Source: Sinorhizobium sp. B11 (GTDB lineage Bacteria; Pseudomonadota; Alphaproteobacteria; Rhizobiales; Rhizobiaceae). Taken from it: a DNA stretch of 64,000 bases. The position numbers were made by a program, and so were the translations under genes. The notes below the pieces were generated by a model. The model was given only the letters and a program-made list of their open reading frames with translations. It did not search any database and was not told the origin of the DNA. Shown one piece after another: positions 51,838 through 60,698 of the stretch. Numbering within the stretch: position 1 is the stretch's first letter; each line of letters starts with the position of its first letter. The stretch is from the NCBI GenBank assembly GCA_039725955.1, contig CP091033.1, forward strand, positions 62,001-126,000. The letters run 5' to 3'.

Positions 51838-52856
51838 TTGGTCAGGCCGAGCGCTTTCAGTTGTTCGGCCACCTGTTCGGCGCCGTAGATCGTGCGGATC
51901 GTCGGGTTCATGGCCTGGCCATCCATGATGACGATTGCCTTGTTTTTCACTGCTGGCATCTGGCTGACGGCCGGGTCGCTGTTCAGGAACTTGATCTTGG
52001 CCTCCGGCTTGTCGAGTTCCCAGCGGTTGCGGTCGAGAGTGGCCACGACGATAACATCGGGATTGGCTGCGATGATGCTTTCCCACCCGAGCGTCGGCCA
52101 TTCGGCATCCGCGCTAACGGCATTCCTCCCGCCGAGAAGATCGGCGATGAAGCCGGAGGCGGCATTCTTGCCGCCGAGATAGGCGTCTGCGGAAGGGGAC
52201 TGGCTGGAGAACCAGAAGACGTAGGAAAGCTGCTTGCCGTCCGGGGATGCGTTGGCGCGCAATGCCGCTTCACGCTTCTTGAAGTCGGCAATCAGCGCCT
52301 GGCCACGATCGGCGACGTCAAATATTTGCGAAAGCTCGTCGATCTCCTGGTAAAGCAGATCCATGTTCCAGAGCCGGTCACGGCTGCCATACTGATCCTT
52401 GACCTTTTCGGTGCTGAGGCAGGTGCTGGGCGAAATGTAGCTTGGCACGCCGACCTTGTCGAAGTCCTCGCGCTTGGCGACCTTGCTCGTCGGTCCGACC
52501 AGGCTTGGCAAGGCCGCTGCCACGAAATCCGGGTTTTGCGCCAGAATCGACTCGAAGGTCGGAAACTCGACGGACAGAAGCTTGACCTTCGCATTGGCCT
52601 CGGCGAGCTCAGGCAGAACTTTGCTTGGCCAGAACGCAGTACCCGCCATTTTGTCTTCCAGACCAAGAAGCAGCATGATTTCCGCGCTGTTCTGGCCAAG
52701 TCCTATGGCTCGCACTGGAACCTTGGTGACGGTGACCTTCGCGCCGCAATTTTCGAGCGTCAGCGGATATTGGGTCGGTGCGGAGAATGCCGGCGTCGCG
52801 ATCAGGCCGAGTATGGCTGCGAGCCCAGGCACCGTAAGGGACTTGAAAACCTTCAT
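51834..52856 (-). CDS. FecB/BtuF-type ABC transporter substrate-binding protein
   Basis: 340 residues from the ATG at 52856 (AGGAAG ribosome binding site). Signal peptide MKVFKSLTVPGLAAILGLIA, cleavage near AFSA. The domain follows the type III binding-protein layout: VRAIGLGQNSAEIMLLLGLE, then SILAQNPDFVAAALPSLVGP and GWESIIAANPDVIVVATLDR. A Cys pair (ENCGAK and PSTCLS) may form a disulfide. It heads the transporter operon. Confidence 0.88.
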   Translation of the reverse strand: MKVFKSLTVPGLAAILGLIATPAFSAPTQYPLTLENCGAKVTVTKVPVRAIGLGQNSAEIMLLLGLEDKMAGTAFWPSKVLPELAEANAKVKLLSVEFPTFESILAQNPDFVAAALPSLVGPTSKVAKREDFDKVGVPSYISPSTCLSTEKVKDQYGSRDRLWNMDLLYQEIDELSQIFDVADRGQALIADFKKREAALRANASPDGKQLSYVFWFSSQSPSADAYLGGKNAASGFIADLLGGRNAVSADAEWPTLGWESIIAANPDVIVVATLDRNRWELDKPEAKIKFLNSDPAVSQMPAVKNKAIVIMDGQAMNPTIRTIYGAEQVAEQLKALGLTK

Positions 52857-53071
52857 GAAAACTTCCTGTTCTTCGAGAACCCAGCATGAGGATTCTGAGG
52901 GTGCCGGCGGTATAACCTGCTTGCCCGAGAAAAAAACAAGAGTAACGTAGTCATCTTTTGAGGCGCAGATGCTGGCAACCATCTCCTATCGGTCGAGCGG
53001 ATTGAGAAAACGCTGACTCGCCCCGTTGGAAGCGGCTCCCAAACGTGCCGCCGGAACCGGACCGCGTTCGG

Positions 53072-53337
53072 TCAAGTTGTCAGGACAGCCGCTCCGCTGA
53101 GGCGGCCGGCACGCAAATCGTCAAGTGCTGCATTCGCATCTTTGAGCTGATAGGTTTTGGTGTGGGAACGAGCGACAGTTTTGGGTTCGGAAGATCGCCG
53201 TCGCAGACATGAAGATCCGTCCTGCACACCGCGCAGGCTTCGACCCTCAGCATCAATTGTCCTCTACTGGGTAAGGGCTCCGGTCGGTCGACCGGGCGCA
53301 GAGGCATCCCAAGCGCTTCCAGGATCATAGCTTTCAT
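53072..53337 (-). pseudogene. Zinc-type alcohol dehydrogenase with large internal deletion
   Basis: The N-terminus is that of a zinc alcohol dehydrogenase: MKAMILEALGMPLRPVDRPE then LRVEACAVCRTDLHVCDGDL, including the zinc-site Cys. After PKLSLVP the frame becomes meaningless, while another frame provides the family's C-terminus: HTKTYQLKDANAALDDLRAG, then RLSGAAVLTT and a stop at 53072. The NAD-binding domain and about 230 residues are missing. A deletion has fused both ends out of frame, so no active enzyme can be made. Confidence 0.85.
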
Positions 53338-53562
53338 GACCTGTTCCTCATCGGCATGATGCTATGATGCTGAAATCGCGGCAAACCGGCATTGACGTTT
53401 GTCAAAGACGGCTCACGCCCGCGCTCCTTTGCTTCTGCTTCTATTCAATGAGGGACCTGCCAGGGCAGAGAAGCTCTCTGCCAGAACAGGGAGGCTGGCT
53501 TGCCCGCTCAGCCGTCCTTCATGCCGTGCAAAGTCTGATCTTCATGGCCATAAAGGAAGCTA

Positions 53563-53892
53563 TCAGCGGACGCCGTCGTCGAGCTCTTCGAGCGCGTCGA
53601 GCAGACGTTGCTGGATTGCGGGCTCCTGCCTGTTGATCGCGAGAACAAGGCTGCGCATCGAGCCGCGCATGCCATGGAGCTGATCGACGAGCTCCATGAC
53701 TATATCGACGCCGGCCTCGTTGACGCCCATCTGGCGCGTGAGGTCGAGGATCAGGCGGGCGCGGGCAAGATCGGCATCCCGGAAGCGACGCCGCCCCTCG
53801 GAAATATCGGGAGCGAGCCAACCCTGCTCGACCCATAGATCGAGCTCGGTCACGTCTATTTTCAGGTAGAGACGGAATTCGCGATCGTCCAT
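53563..53892 (-). CDS. cbpM: CbpM chaperone modulator
   Basis: A MerR-like helical protein that binds and inhibits the J-domain of CbpA. The sequence TELDLWVEQGWLAPDISEGR then RRFRDADLARARLILDLTRQ and MGVNEAGVDIVMELVDQLHG is characteristic. The ATG at 53892 has GGAGG seven bases upstream; a TTG two codons earlier is less likely. It starts two bases after the cbpA stop, the standard cbpA-cbpM order. 109 residues. Confidence 0.9.
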   Translation of the reverse strand: MDDREFRLYLKIDVTELDLWVEQGWLAPDISEGRRRFRDADLARARLILDLTRQMGVNEAGVDIVMELVDQLHGMRGSMRSLVLAINRQEPAIQQRLLDALEELDDGVR

Positions 53893-53894
53893 GG

Positions 53895-54824
53895 TCAAGC
53901 CTCCATGTTCTTTCTCGGATCCTGTGTGTCGGCTGCCGCCCAGTCCTTTGCGAAGGCGGTCAGTTGTTCGTCTGGTTGCTCGGGCAGCACGATCTTCAGC
54001 GTAACATAGATGTCACCTGCGTCGCCGCCACGCCTGGCGACACCCTTGCCCTTGAGCCGGAGGACCTTGCCGCTGCTGGAATTGGCCGGCAGGGTCAGGT
54101 TGACCGGCCCTGAAGGCGTCGGCACGCGCACCTTTCCACCGAGTACCGCTTCTCTCAAGGTGACAGGCAGATCGAGGCGGATGTCGTCGCCGTCGCGGGT
54201 AAAGAAACGGTGCGGGCGAACACGGATATCGATCAGCGCATCGCCGGCCGGCCCACCGCCGAAACCGGGTTCGCCCTTGCCGCGCAGGCGCAGCGTCTGG
54301 CCGTCCCGCGTACCGGGCGGGATCTTGACGTCGAGCGCCGGCCCTTCCGACAACCTCACCTGGCTCTGCGTGCCATTCACCGCATCGAGGAAATCCACCT
54401 CCATCGTGAAGCGCCGGTCCTGGCCCTGGGAGCGAAACTGGCCGCCGCCGGCGCTGCCGCCGCCAGAGCGGCGGGAAAAGAAGTTTGAGAAGAGATCGTC
54501 GGCGTCTCCAAAATCGGCAAAGCCGGCGCCGTTGTGATAGGCGCTGCCGGGGCCGTTTGAGGAGGCATAGTCGCGATAATAGCTGCGGGGCGCCTGTTCG
54601 GCTCCCGTGATGTCGATCTCGCCGCGATCGAAGCGGCCCCGCTTGTCCTCGTCGCTCAGGATTTCATAGGCGGCAGAAATCTCCTTGAACTTCGCCTCGG
54701 CCTTCTTGTCGCCTGGGTTCAGGTCTGGGTGAAGCTTCTTGGCAAGCTTGCGGAATGCCCCCTGAATTTCCTTCTGGGTGGCCTCCCGTTTCACGCCGAG
54801 AAGCTCGTATGGATCTTGGCTCAT
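53895..54824 (-). CDS. cbpA: CbpA, DnaJ-class co-chaperone / curved DNA-binding protein
   Basis: 309 residues with N-terminal J domain (YELLGVKREATQKEIQGAFR and HPD at 32-34 in LHPDLNPGD), a Gly/Ser-rich linker, and the C-terminal peptide-binding domains without zinc fingers (VKIPPGTRDGQTLRLRGKGE). It stimulates DnaK and binds curved DNA. GGAGA precedes the start. It is regulated by the downstream CbpM at protein level. Confidence 0.93.
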   Translation of the reverse strand: MSQDPYELLGVKREATQKEIQGAFRKLAKKLHPDLNPGDKKAEAKFKEISAAYEILSDEDKRGRFDRGEIDITGAEQAPRSYYRDYASSNGPGSAYHNGAGFADFGDADDLFSNFFSRRSGGGSAGGGQFRSQGQDRRFTMEVDFLDAVNGTQSQVRLSEGPALDVKIPPGTRDGQTLRLRGKGEPGFGGGPAGDALIDIRVRPHRFFTRDGDDIRLDLPVTLREAVLGGKVRVPTPSGPVNLTLPANSSSGKVLRLKGKGVARRGGDAGDIYVTLKIVLPEQPDEQLTAFAKDWAAADTQDPRKNMEA

Positions 54825-55030
54825 ACATGTCTCCGTGCAAGGGTAGCCAATACTGCGGATCGGAATCCGCCTTCATATAGGTTGCGGCTTGGCTGCCGGG
54901 GAGGGGATGAGCGGAAGCTTGAACGGTGCCCCCTTCTATCTGAAGGCCTGTAAAGGGCTCGCCACGCCCTCCGACCGCTTCGAAGTCGAACATTTTCTGA
55001 GCCACCCTGCGCCGCCAGCCAGGTTGACAA

Positions 55031-55414
55031 ATGCTCCCTTCAATGAGAACAAAAATAGAACAGATGAAAAGGTACGCATTTATGATACGTTTCGCCCCGA
55101 AGACACTGCAGGACGCTGCCCCATCGATCAAGATTGCAAAGCCGAACGCCAGCCCACGATCCGAGATCGAGCCATCGGACACTTCCAGCGCTACTGCTGA
55201 GAAGGAAACCGACGGGATAGAAGCGCAGGCTGCCATCACGATACCGGGACCTGCCAAGCCCGCCGCAAAACTCCTTGAGTTATCCGCGGAGCTCCCTCCG
55301 AAGGGCAGAAAGACGGGTACCAGGAAGGGCAAGGAGGCGGTGAGCCCAAAGCAGCGGGAGATTCGTAGCGGGGGCAACGATCACAATGGTGGTGATCTGC
55401 TTCTCGATCTCTGA
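55031..55414 (+). CDS. Possible charged hypothetical protein
   Basis: The frame gives a charged, low-complexity protein (IKIAKPNASPRSEIEPSDTS; PAKPAAKLLELSAELPPKGR; RKTGTRKGKEAVSPKQREIR). A hydrophobic reverse-strand frame covers the same bases (from 55377). I find the forward frame slightly more likely, with a start at 55031 or at an internal ATG (55067), but neither has a clear ribosome binding site. No family recognised. Confidence 0.3.
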   Translation: MLPSMRTKIEQMKRYAFMIRFAPKTLQDAAPSIKIAKPNASPRSEIEPSDTSSATAEKETDGIEAQAAITIPGPAKPAAKLLELSAELPPKGRKTGTRKGKEAVSPKQREIRSGGNDHNGGDLLLDL

Positions 55415-55612
55415 CGAGAGCTTTTTAAGCACCGGACACAAGGCTTTTGTGTGCTTGTGATTCTTCCCGGATTCTCGAGGTCATGCCGCTTCCACGGCAT
55501 AATCTGCATTCAGTTTCATTTTGCCCGTTGGCACCGCTCCGTGAAAGAAGATCAAATTGCTGATTTCGGGGGGCGCCCGCTCGATCACGCCGTCCGCCCC
55601 CGTCAAATGCAA

Positions 55613-56674
55613 TCAGTTCAAGACCGGTTCGCCAACGGTGATGCGTTGCTCGCCTTCGTCGAACAGATGGACGGCATCGTGGAGCGGGGCGATCCGCAGG
55701 ATATCGCCGGGGGCTGCTCTGATCCGCTCCCGGAACACACAGCTGATGGTCTGGGTGCCAAGACGGGCAATTACCAATGTTTCGGATCCCGTTGGCTCGA
55801 CCACGGCAGTCGTCACCTCGATCCCGTTGGGATCGAGCGCGAGGTGCTCGGGGCGAATGCCGTAGGTGACGGCGCCGGAAGGGCGCCGCTCGCTCGGCAG
55901 GATAAGCCCGTCTGTCGTCCGGAAACCTTCATTCGTCATGTTCCCCCTGATGAAGTTCATGGCGGGTGAGCCGATGAAACCGGCGACAAAGAGGTTGCTC
56001 GGCCGGTCGTAGAGTTCGAGCGGCGAGCCGGACTGCTCGATCAGGCCGTCCTTCATCACGACAATCTTGTCCGCCATTGTCATCGCCTCGATCTGATCGT
56101 GTGTGACGTAGATCGTTGTTGTCTTCAGCCGCTGATGCAGTTCCTTGATCTCCGTGCGCATCTGGACGCGGAGCTTTGCATCGAGGTTCGACAGCGGCTC
56201 GTCGAACAGGAAGACGGCAGGGTCCCGAACGATCGCGCGGCCCATGGCAACACGTTGCCGCTGACCGCCCGACAGTTGCTTCGGATAGCGTTCCAGAAGG
56301 GCCTCAAGGCCGAGGATCTTGGCGGCATTGCCGACGCGCTGATCGATCTCCGTCTTCGCCATACGCTTCAGCCGCAAAGAGAAACCCATATTCTTGGCGA
56401 CCGTCATATGCGGATAGAGAGCATAGTTCTGGAACACCATGGCGATGTCGCGATCCTTCGGCGCCAGCTCGTTGACGATATGCTTGCCGATCTGGATCTG
56501 GCCCGAGCTGATGTCTTCCAGACCCGCGATCATCCTGAGAAGGGTGGATTTTCCGCAGCCCGAGGGGCCGACGAGCACGACGAACTCGCCGTCACGGATA
56601 TCGACCGACACACCTTTGATGGCTTTGAACGCACCGTAATCCTTGCGCGCATCGTTCACTCTAACATGAGCCAT
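55613..56674 (-). CDS. Carbohydrate ABC transporter ATP-binding protein (MalK/UgpC type)
   Basis: 353 residues: Walker A GPSGCGKST, Q-loop FQNYALYPHMTV, signature LSGGQRQR, Walker B FLFDEPLSNLD, and a C-terminal regulatory TOBE domain (GAVTYGIRPEHLALDPNGIE). It is the last gene of the sugar operon. It should drive the two permeases encoded at 58862-60630. Confidence 0.95.
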   Translation of the reverse strand: MAHVRVNDARKDYGAFKAIKGVSVDIRDGEFVVLVGPSGCGKSTLLRMIAGLEDISSGQIQIGKHIVNELAPKDRDIAMVFQNYALYPHMTVAKNMGFSLRLKRMAKTEIDQRVGNAAKILGLEALLERYPKQLSGGQRQRVAMGRAIVRDPAVFLFDEPLSNLDAKLRVQMRTEIKELHQRLKTTTIYVTHDQIEAMTMADKIVVMKDGLIEQSGSPLELYDRPSNLFVAGFIGSPAMNFIRGNMTNEGFRTTDGLILPSERRPSGAVTYGIRPEHLALDPNGIEVTTAVVEPTGSETLVIARLGTQTISCVFRERIRAAPGDILRIAPLHDAVHLFDEGEQRITVGEPVLN

Positions 56675-56695
56675 TTTCGTCCTCCCCAGTCGCTC

Positions 56696-57550
56696 TCAGA
56701 GCTTGTCCAACACGTTTCTGAGGTAGGCGAGGCCGAGGCGTTCCCCCTCTTTTCGCGCTTCGAGATCCTTGCCCGGCCATCCGTAGGCGGCGTCCTCATG
56801 CTCGATCGAAAGCGTACCGTCGAAGCCGTTGCTCCGTGCCTGGCGCAGGAAGCGCTGCCAGTCGAGAAGGCCCTTACCCGGCAGCTTGTATTGCCACCAG
56901 CCCTTGCCGTGATAGCCGACGGCCTGCTGGGTGGCGGCATCGATTGCGGTATCCTTGGCATGGAGAATGGCAATGCGATCCTTGACCGCGTCCATCGCCG
57001 TATAGGGATCGACGCCGATGCGGATGAGGTGGGACGGGTCGAATTCAAGACCGAAGCGGGGGCTTGGTATGCGCTTGAAGAGCTCCTGCCAGCCCTTCGG
57101 CGTCGTCCCGACGAAATTATCCTTGGGGCCGGGCCAGTTTTCGATTGCGAAGACGAGACCGCTTGATGTCGTCTTGGCAATCAGCTCGTTGGCAAAGGCG
57201 GCAAAATCATCGTAGTTGGCTTCGTCATCGGCACTGTCGTCGCGTCCGGGAAAGATCACGAAGATCGGCACGCCCGCTTCGCCGATCGCCTGGGCAAATT
57301 CCTCCGTTCGGACGCGAAGCGCGCCGCGCTTGCCGCTGTCGGCATCGAGCTGATTGCCGAAATAGGTAATCGAGGAGACGAAGAGGCCGTGGTCGCGGGC
57401 AAGTGCGACGGCAGCCTGCACCTTGTCCGGCGTCTTGATATGGCCACCGACATCGATCTCGATCGCGTCGAAACCTGCAGAGGCCGCGAAATGCACCACT
57501 TCCTCGAGCGGCCGGTCGTTGAATGTCGACGTATAAAAGCCAATCTTCAT
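56696..57550 (-). CDS. Sugar phosphate isomerase/epimerase (xylose isomerase-like TIM barrel)
   Basis: 284 residues with the AP-endonuclease-2 type fold: MKIGFYTSTFNDRPLEEVVH, FVSSITYFGNQLDADSG, VFAIENWPGPKDN with the metal-binding Glu, FGLEFDPSHLIRIGVDP and ILHAKDT with metal-binding Asp and His, and LSIEHEDAAYG. These residues fit a divalent-metal sugar isomerase or epimerase such as IolE/IolI or tagatose epimerase relatives. GGGAGG precedes the ATG at 57550. The precise sugar is unknown. Confidence 0.88.
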   Translation of the reverse strand: MKIGFYTSTFNDRPLEEVVHFAASAGFDAIEIDVGGHIKTPDKVQAAVALARDHGLFVSSITYFGNQLDADSGKRGALRVRTEEFAQAIGEAGVPIFVIFPGRDDSADDEANYDDFAAFANELIAKTTSSGLVFAIENWPGPKDNFVGTTPKGWQELFKRIPSPRFGLEFDPSHLIRIGVDPYTAMDAVKDRIAILHAKDTAIDAATQQAVGYHGKGWWQYKLPGKGLLDWQRFLRQARSNGFDGTLSIEHEDAAYGWPGKDLEARKEGERLGLAYLRNVLDKL

Positions 57551-57581
57551 CAAAATCCTCCCAGCGGCCCTGCCGGCCGTA

Positions 57582-58821
57582 TTAATTGTTCAAGCGATCC
57601 ATGAATTTGAGGGGCGATCGGGTGCGTTGCACAGCATCGGCGGATGCCAGCATCAAGGCCGCCGCCATCGGCATTGCCGCCGCACCGAGCGCTGAAGCAT
57701 CCTCGCCGATCGAGGCACGATGCAGCGTAGGCAGAGTGTTGTCTCCAGCCGTCAGATGTTCGTGAACGTAGCGCAGCAACTCGTCGATCATGCGGATCGG
57801 CAGCCGGCCGCCAATGATGATGGCGTCGGGATCGACGATCATGCCGATATGCTTGACCGCCACGGCAAGGTGAGCGCTCATTTCCTTCAGCCACTTCGAC
57901 ACCAGAGCCTTGCCGCGCGCATCGAGCGTCAGGAGATCCTGAGGCACGCTTGCAAGGACGCCGTGCTCGCCAAGAAACTTGTAGAGAAAAAAACATCGTC
58001 ACCACCTCGCCGAGAAGATCGACCTTCGGTGCGGTCTTGTCCCGGTCGTCGGCAATCGGCAGCCAGCCGATTTCGCCGCTCAGCGCCATGGCGCCGCGAT
58101 GGCCGTTGCCGTCGAGAACGAGCCCTCCGCCGAGGCAGGCATTGATGGCGATGTAAAAGAAGCTGCGGCTTTCCGCCCCGAGGCCATAGTCGAGCTCCGC
58201 AAGTGCGGCCGCATTGGTCTCATTTTCGATGAAAACCGGATGCTGCGTCAGGTTTTCGAGTGCTGCGCGTACGTCGAATTCCATCCATTCCGAATAGTCT
58301 TCGGGCATGCCGAGGAAGGGGATCTCCCCGAGCCAGTCGGGCATGGCGAGCCCGATGCCGGCCAGGTGCGCGTCGTCGATCAGCCGGCTTCGCTGGAAAT
58401 GCGATATTGCATCGGCCGTCAGCTGCATGAATTCGGCAGGGCGCACATAGCGCTTTTCATGGTGAACGCGGGCGCGCACGTTGCCGACGGCATCGACGGC
58501 GACAATCGTCAGGTGATCGCGATCGATATTGATGCCGATGGCGAAAAACGCATCGGGGTTGATTTCGAGCTCGATTGCCGGCTGGCCTCTCAACCCATGG
58601 CGCCGGCGAGCCTCTATGATCAGGCCTTCGTCGAGCAGGCGATCGACGATCCGTGCGATCGCCGGTTTGGTAAACCCGGTCTGCCGCGCAATTTCGGCAC
58701 GCGAAATCGGTGCCTGCCGATGGACGCAGCGCAGCACGACGGCTCTGTTGTGCTCGCCCGCATCCTCAACATTGGCCCCCGTCAGATCGGGGGACAGTCT
58801 GGCGCCGGTCATCTGGTTCAT
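57582..58821 (-). pseudogene. ROK-family transcriptional regulator with a one-base frameshift
   Basis: The N-terminus has a winged helix (APISRAEIARQTGFTKPAIA) followed by the ROK sugar-kinase-like domain (FAIGINIDRDHLTIVAVDAV, IENETNAAALAELDYGLGAE, CLGGGLVLDGNGHRGAMALS). After LLGEVVTMFF the frame reads SLQVSWRARRP, which is nonsense, whereas the adjacent frame continues LYKFLGEHGVLASVPQDLLT and ends normally at 57582. The shift is at a run of seven T on the coding strand (A at 57987-57993); six would restore the frame. It may be a true null mutation, a slippage-prone switch or a sequencing error. The N-terminal half could still bind DNA. Confidence 0.9.
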
Positions 58822-58861
58822 GGTCGGGATCCTCTATCAGCCACGGACACGCAAACCGACC

Positions 58862-59704
58862 TTACCCTTTCACCGCGCCGCTGGTCATGGCGCCGAGGAT
58901 CAGCCGCTGGAGCGACAGGAACGCCACGATCGCCGGTACGACGGAGATCAGGCAGGCGGCCGCAAGCAGCTGGATGGACGAGTCGGTCTGCATGCCACGG
59001 AAGTTAAAGATCCCGACGCCGATCGGCATCAGATTGTTTTGCGTCAGCAGAAGAAAAGGCACCAGGAATTGTGACCAGCCGGCAATGACGGTGATGATGA
59101 AGACGGAAGCAATGCCCGGCGCCGAAAGCGGCAGGACGATCCGCCAGAAGACCGAGAACCGATTGCACCCGTCGATCATCGCCGCTTCATCGAGGCTGCG
59201 CGGAATGCCGTCTATCGTGCTCTTCAGCAGCCATGTCGCGAGTGGCACACCGAGGGCAATATAGACCATCGTCACCGCAAAATGCGTATCGAGCAGGCCG
59301 AGACGGTTCATGTAGCGGTAGAGCGGCACCATGATCACGAGCGGCGAGATCATCTGGAACAACAAGAGCCCCATCATCGACAGGCCCTTGCCGCGGAACT
59401 GGAAGCGGGAGAACGCATAGGCCGCCGGCAGGGCGACGACCAGAACGCCGAAACCGCTGAGTGCTGCGAGCTTCAGGCCGTTCCAGAGATAGATCGGGAA
59501 GTAGCTGTTGTTGAGGACGGTCACGAAATTATCGATCGTCGGATTGTGCGGTATATAGCGTGCCACGCCGCGATAGATTTCGCGTTTGTCACGCACGGCC
59601 ATCGACAGGAGATAAGAGAGTGGGCCGGCGAAGAAGATGAACATCACCAGCATGAAGAGGTAGCTCAGGAAGTCGCCGAAGCGCGTGCCGGTACGTCTGC
59701 TCAT
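58862..59704 (-). CDS. Carbohydrate ABC transporter permease (MalG type)
   Basis: 280 residues with about six membrane helices and the EAA loop DGIPRSLDEAAMIDGCNRFS, followed by VFWRIVLPLSAPGIASVFII. It is the MalG/UgpE-type partner of the next gene upstream, whose end it overlaps by four bases. Confidence 0.93.
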   Translation of the reverse strand: MSRRTGTRFGDFLSYLFMLVMFIFFAGPLSYLLSMAVRDKREIYRGVARYIPHNPTIDNFVTVLNNSYFPIYLWNGLKLAALSGFGVLVVALPAAYAFSRFQFRGKGLSMMGLLLFQMISPLVIMVPLYRYMNRLGLLDTHFAVTMVYIALGVPLATWLLKSTIDGIPRSLDEAAMIDGCNRFSVFWRIVLPLSAPGIASVFIITVIAGWSQFLVPFLLLTQNNLMPIGVGIFNFRGMQTDSSIQLLAAACLISVVPAIVAFLSLQRLILGAMTSGAVKG

Positions 59705-60630
59705 TGCTCTTCCTCCTTCGGCAGGAACGATGCGTAAACGACGGCAAGCCCGAGGCTGATGATCAGCATCAGCACGGAAAGCACGCTGCCGCCGGAAAGG
59801 TCGTAATTGCGGAAGACGATGTTGAATACGTAGAGCGAGATCACCTCGGTCGCACGTCCGGGTCCGCCGCCCGTCAGCGTGATGATCGCATCGAACGTGT
59901 TGAGCGTCATGATCGTGATGAGGATCATGTTGACGAGCATGGCTGCACGCAGCTGGGGGAGGGTGATGAAGAAGAACTGTTGCGGGCCTGTCGCGCCGTC
60001 GACATCAGCCGCCTCATAGAGCGAAGGGTCGATCGATTTGAGGGCGGCGTACATGACGACCATCGAGAAGGCCGTGCCGCGCCAGATGTTCGAGATCAGC
60101 GCCGACCATGGCGCGATCGCCGGATCGGAAAGCCATGCGACGGTCGGCAGGTGCATGAGCCGCAATATGCTGTTCAGCGCCCCATACGGAGCTTCCGAAA
60201 ACAGCATCTGCCAGATGATGCCGCCGGCAATGCCCGGGACCACCCAGGCGACAAGCGCCGTGGTGCGCAGGATCGTCGTGCCGAACAGTCCGCGTTTTTC
60301 ACCTCTGATGACGACGACGGCGACGGCGAGACCAAAGATCTGCTGTCCAATGACACTGCCGCCAACGAAGATAAGGGTCGCCCACATGATGTCGGGCAAT
60401 TGCGGTGAGCTCAGCGCATTCGATATCGTGCCGAGCGTATAGACCGGATTGTCGCCGATCAGCGTCGCATTGGTGAAGGACAGACGAAAAACGTCGATCA
60501 CGGGGTAGAGATAGAAGATGCCGATGACGACAATCACGGGCATGATCCAGGGCAACGGAGCCCCGGCAAAACGGCGCATGAACGATCTGCTGTGAGGCGG
60601 GCTGGCAGCCTCGATGGCAATGGGGCTCAT
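59701..60630 (-). CDS. Carbohydrate ABC transporter permease (MalF type)
   Basis: 309 residues from the ATG at 60630 (AGAGAAG upstream). Membrane segments include LPWIMPVIVVIGIFYLYPVI; the EAA loop is IDPSLYEAADVDGATGPQQF followed by FFITLPQLRAAMLVNMILIT. It pairs with the MalG-type permease. The frame opens earlier, at 60687, within the stem-loop region, so that start is rejected. Confidence 0.93.
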   Translation of the reverse strand: MSPIAIEAASPPHSRSFMRRFAGAPLPWIMPVIVVIGIFYLYPVIDVFRLSFTNATLIGDNPVYTLGTISNALSSPQLPDIMWATLIFVGGSVIGQQIFGLAVAVVVIRGEKRGLFGTTILRTTALVAWVVPGIAGGIIWQMLFSEAPYGALNSILRLMHLPTVAWLSDPAIAPWSALISNIWRGTAFSMVVMYAALKSIDPSLYEAADVDGATGPQQFFFITLPQLRAAMLVNMILITIMTLNTFDAIITLTGGGPGRATEVISLYVFNIVFRNYDLSGGSVLSVLMLIISLGLAVVYASFLPKEEEQ

Positions 60631-60660
60631 TGGGCTTCTCTGTCCGGGTTTGACATGACC

Positions 60661-60685
60661 GGCGGCGCCCGTCACGGGCGCCGCC
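60661..60685 (-). promoter_or_regulatory. Stable intercistronic stem-loop after the binding-protein gene
   Basis: GGCGGCGCCCG (60661-60671) pairs perfectly with CGGGCGCCGCC (60675-60685) around a TCA loop, with no U-run, between the binding-protein stop and the first permease. Such hairpins commonly protect the upstream mRNA and reduce downstream expression, so that binding protein is made in excess. Confidence 0.65.
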
Positions 60686-60698
60686 ATGATCTCAATCG

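Noticed and set aside
52857..53071. Leader of the chelate transporter examined for a cobalamin riboswitch
   Set aside because: No B12-box-like sequence or suitable fold was recognised on the reverse strand.
54664..55377. Hydrophobic reverse-strand frame upstream of cbpA, suggesting a membrane protein
   Set aside because: It runs into the cbpA coding region in the wrong frame, lacks a ribosome binding site, and its hydrophobic part is the complement of a charged forward frame.
56099..57166. A 355-codon forward frame opposite the sugar ATPase and isomerase
   Set aside because: It spans the reverse of two well-supported genes; third-position base bias belongs to the opposite strand.
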